64,000 nt of DNA from Nitrincola lacisaponensis (GTDB lineage Bacteria; Pseudomonadota; Gammaproteobacteria; Pseudomonadales; Balneatricaceae). The DNA lies in NCBI RefSeq assembly GCF_000691225.1, contig NZ_JMSZ01000032.1, positions 372,001-436,000 of the forward strand. Reading direction: 5' to 3'. The translations under genes and the position numbers were made by a program. Positions 1-10,387 of this stretch are shown in pieces; position 1 is the first letter of the stretch, and each line of letters begins with the position of its first letter. The notes under the pieces are model-generated. The model did not search any database. It had not been told where the DNA came from and saw nothing but the letters and a program-made list of their open reading frames with translations.

Positions 1-1
1 C

Positions 2-1987
2 CTGCAAAAAGGCGACCCGCAAGGTGCTATGACTGAGGGCATGAAAAGCCTGATGCTGGAACCCGAGAACACCGACACCCTGACCGTTCTGGCAGGCGCT
101 CACCGGATGATGGGGGATGAAGCACGAGCCTTTGCACTGCTGGATGAAGCGCTGGAGATAGACCCCAGCGCGCTTGCCGCACGGATGATCCGCATGGAGC
201 TGAATCGTCAGAATCAGCAGATGGAGCAGGTTGAAGCGGATCTGCGCTATATGTACAACGCACAGCCAGACTCTGAAGATTTCGCAATTGCGCTGGCAGG
301 GTTGTTACGTGAAACCGAGCGTCTGCAAGAGGCTGAGACATTGCTGGATGATTTTGCCCGCAGCCATCCGGGCAGCAGCCGGGCGGTCAGAGGGTTGGTT
401 GAAGTTGTCGATGCACAGGGTGATACCCAGCGCGCAGATCGTTTGTTGCAGACATTTATTGATAATGCTGCAGACAGTGATGTGGCTACATTGCAATTTG
501 TCCTGATTGAGCGTCTGATGGCGCATGGGCAACAAACTGAAGCCATGCAGTTACTTGAGCAGCTGATGTCGGCCGAGCAATCCATGACCCGCCAGCGTGC
601 CAAAGCGCGTCGAGCAGAACTCTATTTTGCTGAAGGCGATGATGAGTCTGGTCTGGCGCAGCTAACCGAAGTTCTGCAAGACGATAGCCAGAGCGAACCG
701 GCCCTGCTGGTACGCTCACGTTACTTTATTCAGGAAGGCCGCATTGATGATGCGGTGCGTGATCTGCGAGTTGTGTTGCGTAATAATCCGGATTCTGAAA
801 TGGGGCTGATGTTGTTAGGGTCTGCCTATATGGGTAGCGGATCTGCCCAGTTGGCTGACAGTAACTTCCGTCAGGTCTTGCGCCTCAATCCCGGCAATAT
901 TGATGCGGCTGTACCGGTTATCAACCGTCTGTTGGCAGATGGTGACCTGGGACGTTCTGAGCAGATTCTGCTTAACGCATTGCGTCGTTCTCCGAATAAT
1001 GAGTCCTTGCTCTCGTTGCTGGCTCAGGTCCGCCTGATGCGTAACGACTGGACCGGTACCGAAGCGATTATCTCTGATATGCAGGCGCTGGAAGGGAATC
1101 GTGCAGTCAGTGAATATCTGAGTGGTCGGATTTTCCAGGGCCAGGGCCAGTTCGCACTGGCGATGACACGTTATGAAGCCGCATTGCAGCAGGAACCACG
1201 CTTCCAGAGGGCGATTGAGGGTTATGCTGTTAGCCAGTTGGAGCTGGAACAGTCCGATCTGTTATTGGAGTGGCTGGAACAGCGGATTAGTGCTGATCCT
1301 GAGTATATTGGTAACTATGCGGTAAAAGCCGGTGTGTTGCGTCAAATGGATGATTTCGATGCGGCGATCAGTGTGATTAATGATGCCTTGAATGCCGTTC
1401 CTCAATGGGTTCAGGGTTATGTACAGCTGGCGGGCCTCTATCAATTGCAGGATCAGGTGGATAGTGCACTGAGCGCCTATGCTCGTGGTATTGAGCAGGT
1501 CGATGACCTGAGTCTCTATGCGCTGAAAGCGTCCTTGCTGGAGCAGAGTGGACGGATTGAAGAGGCCATTGATAATTATGAAGCCGCACACCAGCTGGCT
1601 CCGACCAATCTGGTGGTGACCAACAATCTGGCAGCATTGCTGACCAGCCATGATCCCAGTGAGGAGAATGTACGCCGGGCTCTGGAGCTGACACGCAATT
1701 TCCGTAACAGTGATGAACCCTACTTTCTGGATACCCACGGCTGGGCGCTGTTCCTGTTTGGTGAAGTGCAGGAAGCGGAGCGTTTGATCCGCCGTGCGGT
1801 TGAAGGCTTGCCAGATCTGGCTGTGGTCAATTACCACTATGGGCGGGTTTTGCTGGCTCAGAACCGGGTCAATGATGCACGTGCCTACTTGAGTAAGGCT
1901 GCTGAGCTGGCAGTAGATGATCCCCAGTTGATGACTCGGGTCACGGATGCGCTGGGCCAGTTGGATAGTGAAACGGTTGCGAATTGA
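2..1987 (+). CDS. TPR-repeat protein, 3' part (PrsT-like)
   Basis: The frame is open from base 2, so the gene starts left of the window; 661 residues are visible. The whole product is a run of about 34-residue helical hairpins with TPR spacing (for example the A-x-x-x-x-P endings 'LAPTN', 'LNPGN', 'EPRF'), which is a protein-interaction scaffold. TPR proteins of this size (PrsT family) are common beside exopolysaccharide and exosortase genes, and three VPLPA-CTERM proteins lie 20 kb downstream, so a PrsT-like role in export or sorting is likely. The N-terminus, where a lipoprotein signal would sit, is not visible. It ends 14 bp before rfbA and is probably cotranscribed with it. Confidence 0.75.
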   Translation: MQKGDPQGAMTEGMKSLMLEPENTDTLTVLAGAHRMMGDEARAFALLDEALEIDPSALAARMIRMELNRQNQQMEQVEADLRYMYNAQPDSEDFAIALAGLLRETERLQEAETLLDDFARSHPGSSRAVRGLVEVVDAQGDTQRADRLLQTFIDNAADSDVATLQFVLIERLMAHGQQTEAMQLLEQLMSAEQSMTRQRAKARRAELYFAEGDDESGLAQLTEVLQDDSQSEPALLVRSRYFIQEGRIDDAVRDLRVVLRNNPDSEMGLMLLGSAYMGSGSAQLADSNFRQVLRLNPGNIDAAVPVINRLLADGDLGRSEQILLNALRRSPNNESLLSLLAQVRLMRNDWTGTEAIISDMQALEGNRAVSEYLSGRIFQGQGQFALAMTRYEAALQQEPRFQRAIEGYAVSQLELEQSDLLLEWLEQRISADPEYIGNYAVKAGVLRQMDDFDAAISVINDALNAVPQWVQGYVQLAGLYQLQDQVDSALSAYARGIEQVDDLSLYALKASLLEQSGRIEEAIDNYEAAHQLAPTNLVVTNNLAALLTSHDPSEENVRRALELTRNFRNSDEPYFLDTHGWALFLFGEVQEAERLIRRAVEGLPDLAVVNYHYGRVLLAQNRVNDARAYLSKAAELAVDDPQLMTRVTDALGQLDSETVAN

Positions 1988-2001
1988 ACAGGGAGACAGG
2001 T

Positions 2002-2889
2002 ATGAAGCGTAAAGGAATTGTACTGGCAGGTGGCTCCGGTACTCGGCTTTACCCCTTGACCAAAGGGGTGAGCAAGCAACTGATGCCGATCTATGACAAA
2101 CCAATGATTTACTACCCCATCAGTATTCTGATGTTGGCGGGTATTCGGGAAATTCTGATCATCACCACCCCCGAGGATCAGTCAGCGTTTCAGCGGTTAC
2201 TGGGGGATGGCAGTCAGTGGGGGATTGAGCTGGTGTATGCCGTTCAGCCCTCTCCGGATGGCCTGGCTCAGGCATTTCTGATTGGTCGGGACTTTTTGGC
2301 AGGGGCACCCTCAGCACTGGTATTGGGAGACAACATCTTCTATGGCCATAACCTGCAGAGCCTGCTCAAGGACGCCGATGCACGTCAAACCGGTGCGACG
2401 GTGTTTGGTTACCATGTCGAGAACCCGACAGCCTATGGCGTCGCTGAGTTTGATGCCGCTGGTAAGGTGATCTCACTGGAAGAGAAACCTGCCGTACCCA
2501 AGTCACCCTATGCCGTGACAGGGCTGTATTTTTATGATGACCAAGCACCCGATATTGCCGCATCTCTGAAACCGTCTGCACGCGGTGAGCTGGAGATTAC
2601 CGATCTGAACTGTGTCTATTTGCAGCAGCAACAACTGCATATGGAGATTATGGATCGCGGCTATGCCTGGCTGGATACCGGTACACACGCTCACCTGTTG
2701 CAGGCCTCGTCTTTCGTACAGACCCTTGAGGATCGTCAGGGCCTGAAAGTGTGCTGTCCTGAAGAGATTGCCTTTCATCAGGGATTTATTGATGCCGAAA
2801 CCCTGCGCCGTCAAGCTGAGCCTTTACTGAAAAGTGGCTATGGCGCTTACCTGATGCGTTTGCTGGAGCGGGGGACGATCAAGCCATGA
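2002..2889 (+). CDS. rfbA: Glucose-1-phosphate thymidylyltransferase
   Basis: First step of dTDP-L-rhamnose synthesis: glucose-1-P + dTTP gives dTDP-glucose, in the cytoplasm. The 295-residue product has the nucleotidyltransferase signature [13 protein letters not shown] near residue 8, [10 protein letters not shown], the sugar-binding LEEKP and WLDTGTH, all typical of RmlA, and is of normal length. I chose the ATG at 2002 because GGGAG lies 6 bases upstream; an in-frame TTG at 1984 would overlap the stop of the TPR gene. It overlaps rfbC by 4 bases (ATGA). Confidence 0.97.
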   Translation: MKRKGIVLAGGSGTRLYPLTKGVSKQLMPIYDKPMIYYPISILMLAGIREILIITTPEDQSAFQRLLGDGSQWGIELVYAVQPSPDGLAQAFLIGRDFLAGAPSALVLGDNIFYGHNLQSLLKDADARQTGATVFGYHVENPTAYGVAEFDAAGKVISLEEKPAVPKSPYAVTGLYFYDDQAPDIAASLKPSARGELEITDLNCVYLQQQQLHMEIMDRGYAWLDTGTHAHLLQASSFVQTLEDRQGLKVCCPEEIAFHQGFIDAETLRRQAEPLLKSGYGAYLMRLLERGTIKP

Positions 2890-3434
2890 AGTATGAACCC
2901 CAGGTGATCCCGGATGTGATTCTGATGACGCCCCAGGTCTTTGGTGATGAGCGGGGCTACTTCATGGAAACCTTTCGGGAACAGGACTTCATGCGAGAGT
3001 GTTCACCCTTACGGTTTGTGCAGGATAACCACTCACTGTCCAGTCAGGGCATTTTGAGAGGGCTGCATTATCAACTGGAAAAACCCCAGGGCAAGCTGGT
3101 GCGCGTGGTCAGTGGTGAAGTGTTTGATGTGGTTGTCGACCTGCGCCGTCAGTCCCCGACCTTTGGTCAGTGGGTGGGGGTGACTTTGTCCGCTGCCAAT
3201 AAACAGCTGCTTTGGGTACCGCCCGGGTTCGCACACGGTTTTTATGTCACCAGTGAATCGGCCGAATTTGTGTACAAATGCACGGATTACTATAACCCTG
3301 GTGATGAATACTCCTTGCAATGGGATGATGCGCAACTGTCCATCGATTGGCCGTTAGTGAAAGGCCAGGCACCCGTTTTATCGGATAAAGATCGCCAGGG
3401 ATATTCACTGCGAGAGGCCCCCTGTTATGACTAA
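2886..3434 (+). CDS. rfbC: dTDP-4-dehydrorhamnose 3,5-epimerase
   Basis: Epimerises dTDP-4-keto-6-deoxyglucose at C3 and C5. The 182-residue cupin has the RmlC landmarks: [10 protein letters not shown] near the N-terminus, the catalytic His in ILRGLHYQ, the substrate Lys in [19 protein letters not shown], and the catalytic Tyr region VYKCTDYY. The ATG overlaps the rfbA stop and its own end overlaps rfbD by 8 bases, so translation is coupled through the operon. Confidence 0.97.
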   Translation: MKYEPQVIPDVILMTPQVFGDERGYFMETFREQDFMRECSPLRFVQDNHSLSSQGILRGLHYQLEKPQGKLVRVVSGEVFDVVVDLRRQSPTFGQWVGVTLSAANKQLLWVPPGFAHGFYVTSESAEFVYKCTDYYNPGDEYSLQWDDAQLSIDWPLVKGQAPVLSDKDRQGYSLREAPCYD

Positions 3435-4323
3435 ACGGATTTTGCTGACCGGCGCAGACGGGCAGCTTGGCTCGGAGCTGCGCCAACGTGTGGCCATGAT
3501 GACCGCTGCCTATACACTCCATGCGACAGATCAGGCCGAACTGGATATCGCTGATCCAGCCCAGATTGAAGCTGCAATTCAGGATTTTGCCCCGGATGTG
3601 CTGATCAATGCCGCTGCCTATACCGCCGTGGATCAGGCCGAAAGTCAGCGTGAGCTGGCATTCAAGGTGAATGCCGAAGGGCCTGCCAATCTGGCTAAGG
3701 CCGCACAGCAGGCGGGTATTCGTATGATCCATGTGTCTACAGACTATGTCTTTAATGGACAGCAGTGCAGGCCCTGGAAAACGGATGATCCAGTAGCACC
3801 TATTAATGTCTATGGAGAGTCAAAACTGGCAGGGGAGCAGGCCGTACAGCGCTATCTTCCGGACGCTGTCATTATTCGTACCGCCTGGGTGTACTCCCGT
3901 TATGGGCAGAATTTTGTCAAAACCATGATTCGCCTGATGAACGAGCGTGACAGTCTGGGCATTATCGCTGATCAGATCGGTTCACCCACGCACGCTGGCC
4001 GTCTGGCCGAAATTCTGTTGAGTGCGGTGGATCAGCCCGAGTTTACCGGCATCAGCCATTGGACAGATGCCGGGGTGGCATCCTGGTATGATTTTGCGCA
4101 GTCGATCTACACCCTGGGACGAGAGCGTGGTTTGGTTCAGCATGATTGCCAGATCAACCCGATTACCACGTCGGACTATCCGACTCCGGCACAACGACCG
4201 GCCTTCTCAGTAATGGACTGCCAGCGCAGTCGCGCTCAACTCGGGCATGCTCGACACTGGCGTGAGCAATTGCAGATGATGCTGGACGAATTAAAAACTG
4301 ATTATGATGGAGCCAACGCATGA
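3427..4323 (+). CDS. rfbD: dTDP-4-dehydrorhamnose reductase
   Basis: Last step to dTDP-L-rhamnose, an NAD(P)H-dependent reduction of the 4-keto group. The 298-residue short-chain dehydrogenase has the Rossmann motif TGADGQLGSEL at the N-terminus, the VSTDYVFNG strand, and the YxxxK catalytic pair in YGESKLAGEQ. It overlaps rfbC by 8 and rfbB by 4 bases. The C-terminus (RPAFSVMDCQRSR) matches the family's substrate-binding end. Confidence 0.96.
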   Translation: MTKRILLTGADGQLGSELRQRVAMMTAAYTLHATDQAELDIADPAQIEAAIQDFAPDVLINAAAYTAVDQAESQRELAFKVNAEGPANLAKAAQQAGIRMIHVSTDYVFNGQQCRPWKTDDPVAPINVYGESKLAGEQAVQRYLPDAVIIRTAWVYSRYGQNFVKTMIRLMNERDSLGIIADQIGSPTHAGRLAEILLSAVDQPEFTGISHWTDAGVASWYDFAQSIYTLGRERGLVQHDCQINPITTSDYPTPAQRPAFSVMDCQRSRAQLGHARHWREQLQMMLDELKTDYDGANA

Positions 4324-5417
4324 GGCGTTTAATGGTGACCGGCGGAGCCGGCTTTATAGGTGCCAACTTTGTGCACTATTGGATGGAACAGCACCCTAAT
4401 GACTTGGTGTTGGTTGTTGATGCACTGACCTATGCTGGCAATCTGGCGAATTTAGATCCCGTACAACAGCATCCTAATTTTCTGTTTGTACAAGCGAATA
4501 TCTGTGACACCTCCAAGATGGAGCAACTGCTTCGTGAACACCAGTTAGATACCATCGTTCACTTGGCTGCTGAGTCGCATGTTGACCGTTCGATTACCGG
4601 GCCAGATGCCTTTCTGGAAACCAATATTATCGGTACACACAGTCTGTTGAAGGCTGCGCGTCAGGTCTGGATAACTGAAGGACGCTGTGCACAGCACCGC
4701 TTCCATCATGTCTCCACGGATGAAGTCTATGGCACGCTGGAGCCTGATGATCCGGCCTTTACAGAAAACACACCCTATGCGCCCAATTCACCCTATGCTG
4801 CCAGTAAGGCTGCATCGGATCATCTGGTGCGTGCGTATCACCACACCTATGGGTTACAGGTGACAACCAGCAATTGCTCAAACAATTACGGTCCCTATCA
4901 TTTCCCGGAAAAGCTGATTCCGCTGATCATCACCAACATTCTTGCTGATCAACCCTTGCCCGTCTATGGCGATGGCAAGCAGGTGCGTGACTGGCTGTAT
5001 GTGACAGATCATGCACGCGGTATTGAAAAAGTGCTGCTGCAAGGCCAGGTGGGCGAAAACTACAATATCGGTGGCCATAATGAGTGGCAGAATATCGATA
5101 TTGTGCAGTACATCTGTCGTGAAATGGACAGCGCCTTTGCGGCTGATCCAACCCTTCAAGAGCGCTATTCGCAAGCGGCTTCAGCCATTGCGGGTGAAAG
5201 TGCCCGGTTAATTACCTATGCTAAAGATCGTCCGGGCCATGACCGTCGTTATGCGATTGATGCGCATAAATCGGGTCAGGAGCTTGGCTATCGTCCCCTC
5301 GAAAGTTTTGAAACCGGAATTCGCAAAACATTGCACTGGTATTTGCAGCACCCTCAATGGTGGCAGTCCGTGATGGATGGTAGCTACCGTGAGTGGATTG
5401 CGAAGCAGTATGCTTAA
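4320..5417 (+). CDS. rfbB: dTDP-glucose 4,6-dehydratase
   Basis: Converts dTDP-glucose to dTDP-4-keto-6-deoxyglucose. The 365-residue extended SDR has GGAGFIGANFV at the N-terminus, the STDEVYG motif with the catalytic Asp/Glu pair, YAASK (catalytic Tyr and Lys), and NCSNNYGPYHFPEKLIPL, all diagnostic of RmlB. The local order is rfbA-C-D-B rather than the enterobacterial B-D-A-C, but all four rhamnose genes are present, so L-rhamnose is a predicted component of the polysaccharide. Confidence 0.97.
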   Translation: MRRLMVTGGAGFIGANFVHYWMEQHPNDLVLVVDALTYAGNLANLDPVQQHPNFLFVQANICDTSKMEQLLREHQLDTIVHLAAESHVDRSITGPDAFLETNIIGTHSLLKAARQVWITEGRCAQHRFHHVSTDEVYGTLEPDDPAFTENTPYAPNSPYAASKAASDHLVRAYHHTYGLQVTTSNCSNNYGPYHFPEKLIPLIITNILADQPLPVYGDGKQVRDWLYVTDHARGIEKVLLQGQVGENYNIGGHNEWQNIDIVQYICREMDSAFAADPTLQERYSQAASAIAGESARLITYAKDRPGHDRRYAIDAHKSGQELGYRPLESFETGIRKTLHWYLQHPQWWQSVMDGSYREWIAKQYA

Positions 5418-5442
5418 GTAACGTGTTGTCAGGAGGCTATGG

Positions 5443-6846
5443 TTGAAGACTGTACCTGTAATTCTGGCCGGGGGCACAGGCTTGCGCTTATGGCCCTTGT
5501 CCCGAAAGAGTAGGCCGAAGCAGTTCCTGCCATTGACCTCAGACTTCAGTATGCTGCAGGAGACGCTGCTGCGCCTGAAGGGACTGGATACTCTGGAACC
5601 CATACTGATCTGCAATGATGAACACCGCTTTATGGCGGCAGAGCAGTTACGTGAAATTGATATTCGCGCACAAATCCTGCTTGAGCCTGTTGGACGCAAT
5701 ACTGCACCAGCGATTGCACTGGCGGCGTTACAGGCAGAAAAAACCTATGCAGAGCCTGTCGTGCTGCTGGTACTGGCTGCAGATCATGCGATCCAGAACC
5801 TCGAAGTATTCCAGCAGGCCGTGCGCAATGCTGCAGAAGAGGCCGCTGCTGGACAGTTGGTGACGTTCGGCATAGTGCCGACCTACGCCGCGACAGGCTA
5901 TGGTTATATCAAGGCAGGCGCGTCGCGCTCCCAGGTTGCCCATGACGTGGAAGAGTTTGTTGAAAAGCCTGATGCATCTACCGCAGAGACTTTCCTGGCC
6001 AGCGGCGACTACTACTGGAACAGTGGCATGTTTGCCTTTCAGGCTGAGCGTTTTTTGGCAGAGCTGGGCGTACATCGGGAAGATATCCTGACTGTCTGCC
6101 AACAAGCGATGGATGAAGCAACCGTTGATCTCGATTTTATCCGTATTCCAGCTGAACGCTTTGCTGCCTGTCCGTCGGATTCAATCGATTATGCGGTGAT
6201 GGAAAAGACCCGTCATGCCAGCATGGTTCCCATGGATGCCGGTTGGAGTGATGTGGGGAACTGGTCAGCCTTGCGCGAATTGAAAAGCAAAGATGCACAG
6301 GGTAACGACTGTCACGGAGATGTCTGGCTGGAAACCTCTGAGAACAACAGCATCTACGCGACACAGCGCCTGGTTGCCGGTGTGGGTATCAAGGATTTGA
6401 TCATTGTTGAAACAGATGACGCCGTGCTAGTGGCACATCAATCTGAGAGTGAATCGATTAAGGTACTGGTCAATCGGTTAAAACAAGCGGGGCGTTCTGA
6501 ATCTGATCTACATAAGGAAGTCTTCCGGCCTTGGGGCAAATATGTCTCACTCGTAGAGGGGAGCCGTTTTCAGGTAAAGCGTATCACTGTCAAGCCTGGT
6601 GCCAGTTTGTCGTTGCAAAAACATTACCACCGTGCAGAGCATTGGGTTGTAGTCTCTGGTACAGCTCAGGTGGTGCGCGGTACTGAAACCTTTATGGTCA
6701 CTGAAAATGAGTCTACCTATATCCCATGTGGAGAGATTCACCGATTACATAATCCGGGTTGCATCGATCTTGAGTTAATTGAGGTGCAGTCAGGCTCGTA
6801 TCTGGGCGAGGATGATATTGTGCGTATAGAAACATGTCAGAGTTGA
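5443..6846 (+). CDS. manC: Mannose-1-phosphate guanylyltransferase / mannose-6-phosphate isomerase
   Basis: Makes GDP-mannose. The 467-residue bifunctional protein has the pyrophosphorylase signature ILAGGTGLRLWPLSR at the N-terminus, FVEKPD and WNSGMFAF in the middle, and a C-terminal type II isomerase cupin (PWGKY, LQKHYHRAEHW). The start is a TTG at 5443: a perfect AGGAGG at 5431-5436 sits 6 bases upstream, while the ATG at 5439 is in another frame. It lies 25 bp after rfbB in the same operon. No gmd or fcl gene follows, so GDP-mannose may be used directly. The sequence becomes AT-rich just after this gene. Confidence 0.95.
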   Translation: MKTVPVILAGGTGLRLWPLSRKSRPKQFLPLTSDFSMLQETLLRLKGLDTLEPILICNDEHRFMAAEQLREIDIRAQILLEPVGRNTAPAIALAALQAEKTYAEPVVLLVLAADHAIQNLEVFQQAVRNAAEEAAAGQLVTFGIVPTYAATGYGYIKAGASRSQVAHDVEEFVEKPDASTAETFLASGDYYWNSGMFAFQAERFLAELGVHREDILTVCQQAMDEATVDLDFIRIPAERFAACPSDSIDYAVMEKTRHASMVPMDAGWSDVGNWSALRELKSKDAQGNDCHGDVWLETSENNSIYATQRLVAGVGIKDLIIVETDDAVLVAHQSESESIKVLVNRLKQAGRSESDLHKEVFRPWGKYVSLVEGSRFQVKRITVKPGASLSLQKHYHRAEHWVVVSGTAQVVRGTETFMVTENESTYIPCGEIHRLHNPGCIDLELIEVQSGSYLGEDDIVRIETCQS

Positions 6847-6883
6847 TGATAATTCGTTCGAAGAAAGACTAAAGGACAGGGCG

Positions 6884-7336
6884 ATGAAGAAAAGCTATTT
6901 AAAAAAACTGCACTGGTTAGTACATGTGACTCTCAGGCAGAGCATTCTTTATATTCAAACTTTTATTTTGAATAGAATATATGGAATGCACATACATAAA
7001 ACTGCACTGATTTCTTTGAAGGCAAAATTAGATAAAACTAACCCAAAAGGAATCTATATTGATGAGGGGACCTACGTGGCATTTGGTGCAGTAGTTCTCA
7101 CACACGATATGTCAAGAAACTATAAGGCCGATGTTAAAATTGGTAAAAATTGTTTTATTGGTTGTAACTCAATAATACTGCCCGGAGTTGAAATCGGTGA
7201 CTCTGTGGTTATTGGCGCAGGTGCTGTGGTTTCAAAAAACATACCCAGTAATGTAATGGTTGCTGGAAATCCGGCTGTGATTATCAAAGATGGTATTAAA
7301 ACTGGAAGGTTAGGGATAATCATCAGAGATGTCTAA
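6884..7336 (+). CDS. Hexapeptide-repeat acyltransferase (WcaF/Maa-like)
   Basis: A 150-residue left-handed beta-helix acyltransferase. The C-terminal half shows hexapeptide repeats (IGKNCFIGCNSIILPGVEIGD) and the family ending GAVVSKNIPSNVMVAGNPA; LTHD carries the likely catalytic His. It probably O-acetylates a sugar of the repeat unit from acetyl-CoA; the acceptor cannot be told from sequence. First gene of the AT-rich block, 37 bp after manC, overlapping the polymerase gene by 8 bases. Confidence 0.85.
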   Translation: MKKSYLKKLHWLVHVTLRQSILYIQTFILNRIYGMHIHKTALISLKAKLDKTNPKGIYIDEGTYVAFGAVVLTHDMSRNYKADVKIGKNCFIGCNSIILPGVEIGDSVVIGAGAVVSKNIPSNVMVAGNPAVIIKDGIKTGRLGIIIRDV

Positions 7337-8582
7337 CTCATTAAATGTGAATAAGTTTGGTATAGTAACTGCATTTATTCTGCTGATTTTTATACCTAAT
7401 GAAGTCTATTGGAGTATTTCCGGGGTTCGATTGGAACCCTACAGAATATTTTTGCTTTTTGTTTTTATAATATACTTGCCTAAAATTATCGGGTTTAAGT
7501 ATACCAAGTCTGAGTTTTTTTTACTTTTGTATTGCGTTTGGGTTGCTATTAGTTTTATGCGCAATCATGGCTTTGGATCGGGCCTTCAGTCAGGTGTGAT
7601 TCATTTTCTTGAGGTGTTCGTTGCCTTTTTTCTAGGCATGAGAATAATGGGTAATGTTAGGTCATTAAAATACAACATAGGTGTTTTTTGTGTGTTTTTT
7701 TTGATTTTAATGCCTTTTGCATTTGTCGAAGCAACTAATGGATATAGGCTTTTTCATGCTCTTGCCGCTTCAATAACGAATGTAGACTATATGCCGTATC
7801 TAGGTGAGAAATACATTAGGTTTGGTATTCATCGCTCAAGTACAGTGTTCTCACATCCAATATTATACTCAATTACTGCATTGATGTTTTTGGCGCTTGT
7901 GTTTAACTTGTACAAAACGCGAGTTGCAGTGGTTTTTTCAGTAGGACTTGTATCAACTATATTTACATCCGTTACTTCTGCTGCATTTTTAATGTTTTTA
8001 ATTAATGTATTTATGTTTTTTTTATATAGAGTTAGTTTGAAAAAAGAGTGGATCTTTAAGTTTTCATTGATCGCTCTAATTCTTGTGCTTCTTTTCGTTG
8101 AATTTATGTCAAATAGAGGTGCTGTGAAATTTATAATAGATTTGACATCATTCAATTCAGATACAGCGTATACGCGTTATATACAGTGGGTGCATGTTAT
8201 GCAGAATATAGATAGAAGCCCAATTTTTGGCGTTGGATTTTCCGATTGGATCAGGCCTTTTTGGATGCCCCCGAGTGTTGATAGCTATTGGTTGTTGATG
8301 ACGTTAAGGCATGGTTATGTTGGGGTTTTGTTGGTTTCAATATTTTTTGCATTGACTCTGAGAAATTACTGGCTAACTTATAGAGCCACTAAGGATAAAA
8401 TTTATTATGTTTTCTTTGTGTCTATAGTGTCGCTTGTTTTTGCTGCCTTTACCGTGGATTTGTTTGACAGGGCAAAGCCAATTGTTTATTTCATACTAGG
8501 GATGTATAACTCTTTTCTTGTTTTGGAAAGAGTGAAGATTAAAAAAGAAAAGCATGAGGCGAAATATATAGATGCTCATTAA
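7329..8582 (+). CDS. O-antigen/exopolysaccharide polymerase (Wzy-like membrane protein)
   Basis: A 417-residue protein with about ten hydrophobic segments across its length. The motif HPILYSITALM, and the periplasmic region IFGVGFSDWIRPFWMPPSVD followed by RHGYVGVLL, resemble Wzy/O-antigen ligase family proteins. It would join lipid-linked repeat units on the periplasmic face of the inner membrane. Wzy proteins share little sequence, so this rests on topology, a few motifs and position next to a flippase gene, with which it overlaps by 11 bases. Waal-type ligase is the alternative. Confidence 0.75.
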   Translation: MSNSLNVNKFGIVTAFILLIFIPNEVYWSISGVRLEPYRIFLLFVFIIYLPKIIGFKYTKSEFFLLLYCVWVAISFMRNHGFGSGLQSGVIHFLEVFVAFFLGMRIMGNVRSLKYNIGVFCVFFLILMPFAFVEATNGYRLFHALAASITNVDYMPYLGEKYIRFGIHRSSTVFSHPILYSITALMFLALVFNLYKTRVAVVFSVGLVSTIFTSVTSAAFLMFLINVFMFFLYRVSLKKEWIFKFSLIALILVLLFVEFMSNRGAVKFIIDLTSFNSDTAYTRYIQWVHVMQNIDRSPIFGVGFSDWIRPFWMPPSVDSYWLLMTLRHGYVGVLLVSIFFALTLRNYWLTYRATKDKIYYVFFVSIVSLVFAAFTVDLFDRAKPIVYFILGMYNSFLVLERVKIKKEKHEAKYIDAH

Positions 8583-9903
8583 TTTTTTAAAGAAAAAAGG
8601 AAGTTTGGCTTTAATATGTAAAGCGATCTCTGCTGCGGGATCGTTTGTATTTCTTTGGGTGGTGGCTAAAGCTTTAGAGATAAATGAGGCGGGTGTTTTT
8701 CTTTATACTTATAACTTGATGCTTATAATTGTACAAATATCCAGAGCAGGCACTGAGCACTCGATGGTAAAGGAGTTATGTAATGTAAACTCAAAAAAAT
8801 CAGAACGCGTATTAGTTTATCAGACAGTACTTTATGTCTTGTTGATGTGTTCCTTTGCATTATTTCTTGCTTATCTTTTGATGACATCGAATTTTATCAA
8901 GGTGTATGCTAAAGGTGATAGCATTAATACATTTTATGTTTTTGTTCTGGTATCAGTATTATTTACAATGACGCAAGTTTTTGCTTCATTTTTCCAGGCA
9001 AAGCAGAAAATTATATATCAATACTGGTCTCTTAATATAGGAATAGTTTTGCTTGGCTCGTTAGCTGGATTTTATCTGATGTTTTCAGGTGCTGAAACTT
9101 CATATGAGATGAGCTATGCAATATTGGTTTCTGTGATGGTCGTTCTGGCTATATCATTGTATGGTTTTTTTAAGAGTGTTTCACTTGACGATAATGATTT
9201 TTTATTAAAATCCGTGTTAAAAAGCTTTTCGGATTTTGTTAAGGTGACTGCACCGTATGCACCAGTTACATTTCTTTCAATACTAACTGTTTGGGGAAGT
9301 CAGCTCATATCTGCACGATGGCTTAATGCCTATGAATTGGCAGTGCTTGCAGTGATAATGCGGTTTGCATATTTGGTACATTTTGCTCATTTGTCATTAA
9401 CTGTTCTAAATACTCCCGTTATTGCAACACTTCACTCTAGTGGAAAAATATCATATCTCTTGGACCGTACAATAAAACATAATTTGGTCATAAAAATATT
9501 TTCATTTTTAATGTTTATGGTTTTTTTAATATTTGGATCAAACCTTCTGAATATGTTTGGAAGTAATTACGTTGTTGGTCATAAAGCAATGGTGATTATG
9601 GCTGGAGCATGGATGATTGTTTCATTCCTGGGGCCGGTGAGTTCTATCTTGTTAATGACCGATAATGTCAAATACATTCGGCACTATATTATTTACTCGA
9701 TAACTATTTCTTTTGTGCTTGCCTTCTGGTTAATTCCTGAATACAGAATTGATGGTGTTGTTTATGCTACAACTGCTGGCATTGTCCTCCAGGCTGCCAT
9801 GTGTGCAGTTAAAGTCTTTAGATTGTATGGTGTTTGCTATATTTCGCCATTTGTCTTTAAAGAGCAGTTTAGAATAACTTGGTCGATGTTAATTAAGCGT
9901 TAA
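8572..9903 (+). CDS. Polysaccharide flippase (Wzx-like, MATE-type)
   Basis: A 443-residue integral membrane protein with about twelve to fourteen predicted segments. An N-terminal lysine-rich tail leads into GSLALICKAISAAGSFVFLW, the usual start of PST/Wzx transporters. It would flip undecaprenyl-linked repeat units to the periplasm. Its place directly after the Wzy-like gene supports a Wzx/Wzy-dependent pathway. The start overlaps the preceding gene. Confidence 0.82.
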   Translation: MLINFLKKKGSLALICKAISAAGSFVFLWVVAKALEINEAGVFLYTYNLMLIIVQISRAGTEHSMVKELCNVNSKKSERVLVYQTVLYVLLMCSFALFLAYLLMTSNFIKVYAKGDSINTFYVFVLVSVLFTMTQVFASFFQAKQKIIYQYWSLNIGIVLLGSLAGFYLMFSGAETSYEMSYAILVSVMVVLAISLYGFFKSVSLDDNDFLLKSVLKSFSDFVKVTAPYAPVTFLSILTVWGSQLISARWLNAYELAVLAVIMRFAYLVHFAHLSLTVLNTPVIATLHSSGKISYLLDRTIKHNLVIKIFSFLMFMVFLIFGSNLLNMFGSNYVVGHKAMVIMAGAWMIVSFLGPVSSILLMTDNVKYIRHYIIYSITISFVLAFWLIPEYRIDGVVYATTAGIVLQAAMCAVKVFRLYGVCYISPFVFKEQFRITWSMLIKR

Positions 9904-9925
9904 AAGTAACGGAGTGTTTTTGAAT

Positions 9926-10387
9926 ATGAGCAAGGATAAGAGACTGACAATTTTAGCTGTTGCATCAAAAGGTGGCCACTGGTTGCAGTTACTTAGGCTA
10001 CGACATGTTTGGCATGATCAGAATGTTATTTATATGAGTAATGATAAATCGTTAAGTCACTACATACCTAATGAGAAAATGTTAACAGTACCTGATGCCA
10101 GTATGGATAAAAAAGTAATGCTTATTTATATGGCATTAGTAATAGCAGTTAAGATAGTTTGGTACCGCCCTGATGTCATCATATCAACTGGAGCTGCTCC
10201 TGGTTTTTTTGCTTTAGTAATTGGGAAGGTGCTGAGAAAAAAAACAATATGGGTTGACAGTATTGCAAATGCTGAAGCTATGTCTCTTTCTGGTCAGAAA
10301 GTAAAACCGTTTGCCGACCTTTGGATGACTCAATGGAAAGATGTTTCCTCACCGGATGGACCTATATATAGGGGGGAAGTATTTTGA
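9926..10387 (+). CDS. Glycosyltransferase subunit, PssD/Alg14-like
   Basis: A 153-residue Alg14-type protein. The N-terminus ILAVASKGGHW is the conserved glycine/His motif of PssD/EpsE proteins, and PDVIISTGAAPGFFALVIGK matches the membrane-associated helix that recruits the catalytic partner. With the next gene it would form a split GT28 enzyme, as for beta-1,4-glucuronosyl or related transfer onto a lipid-linked acceptor. I chose ATG 9926 (GGAG at 9911-9914, spacer 11); a GTG at 9914 is in frame but has no clear ribosome site. Confidence 0.86.
   Translation: MSKDKRLTILAVASKGGHWLQLLRLRHVWHDQNVIYMSNDKSLSHYIPNEKMLTVPDASMDKKVMLIYMALVIAVKIVWYRPDVIISTGAAPGFFALVIGKVLRKKTIWVDSIANAEAMSLSGQKVKPFADLWMTQWKDVSSPDGPIYRGEVF

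Noticed and set aside
1262-2104. Minus-strand open frame opposite the TPR gene and rfbA start
   Set aside because: Runs antisense through two clear genes and has no homologue-like features.
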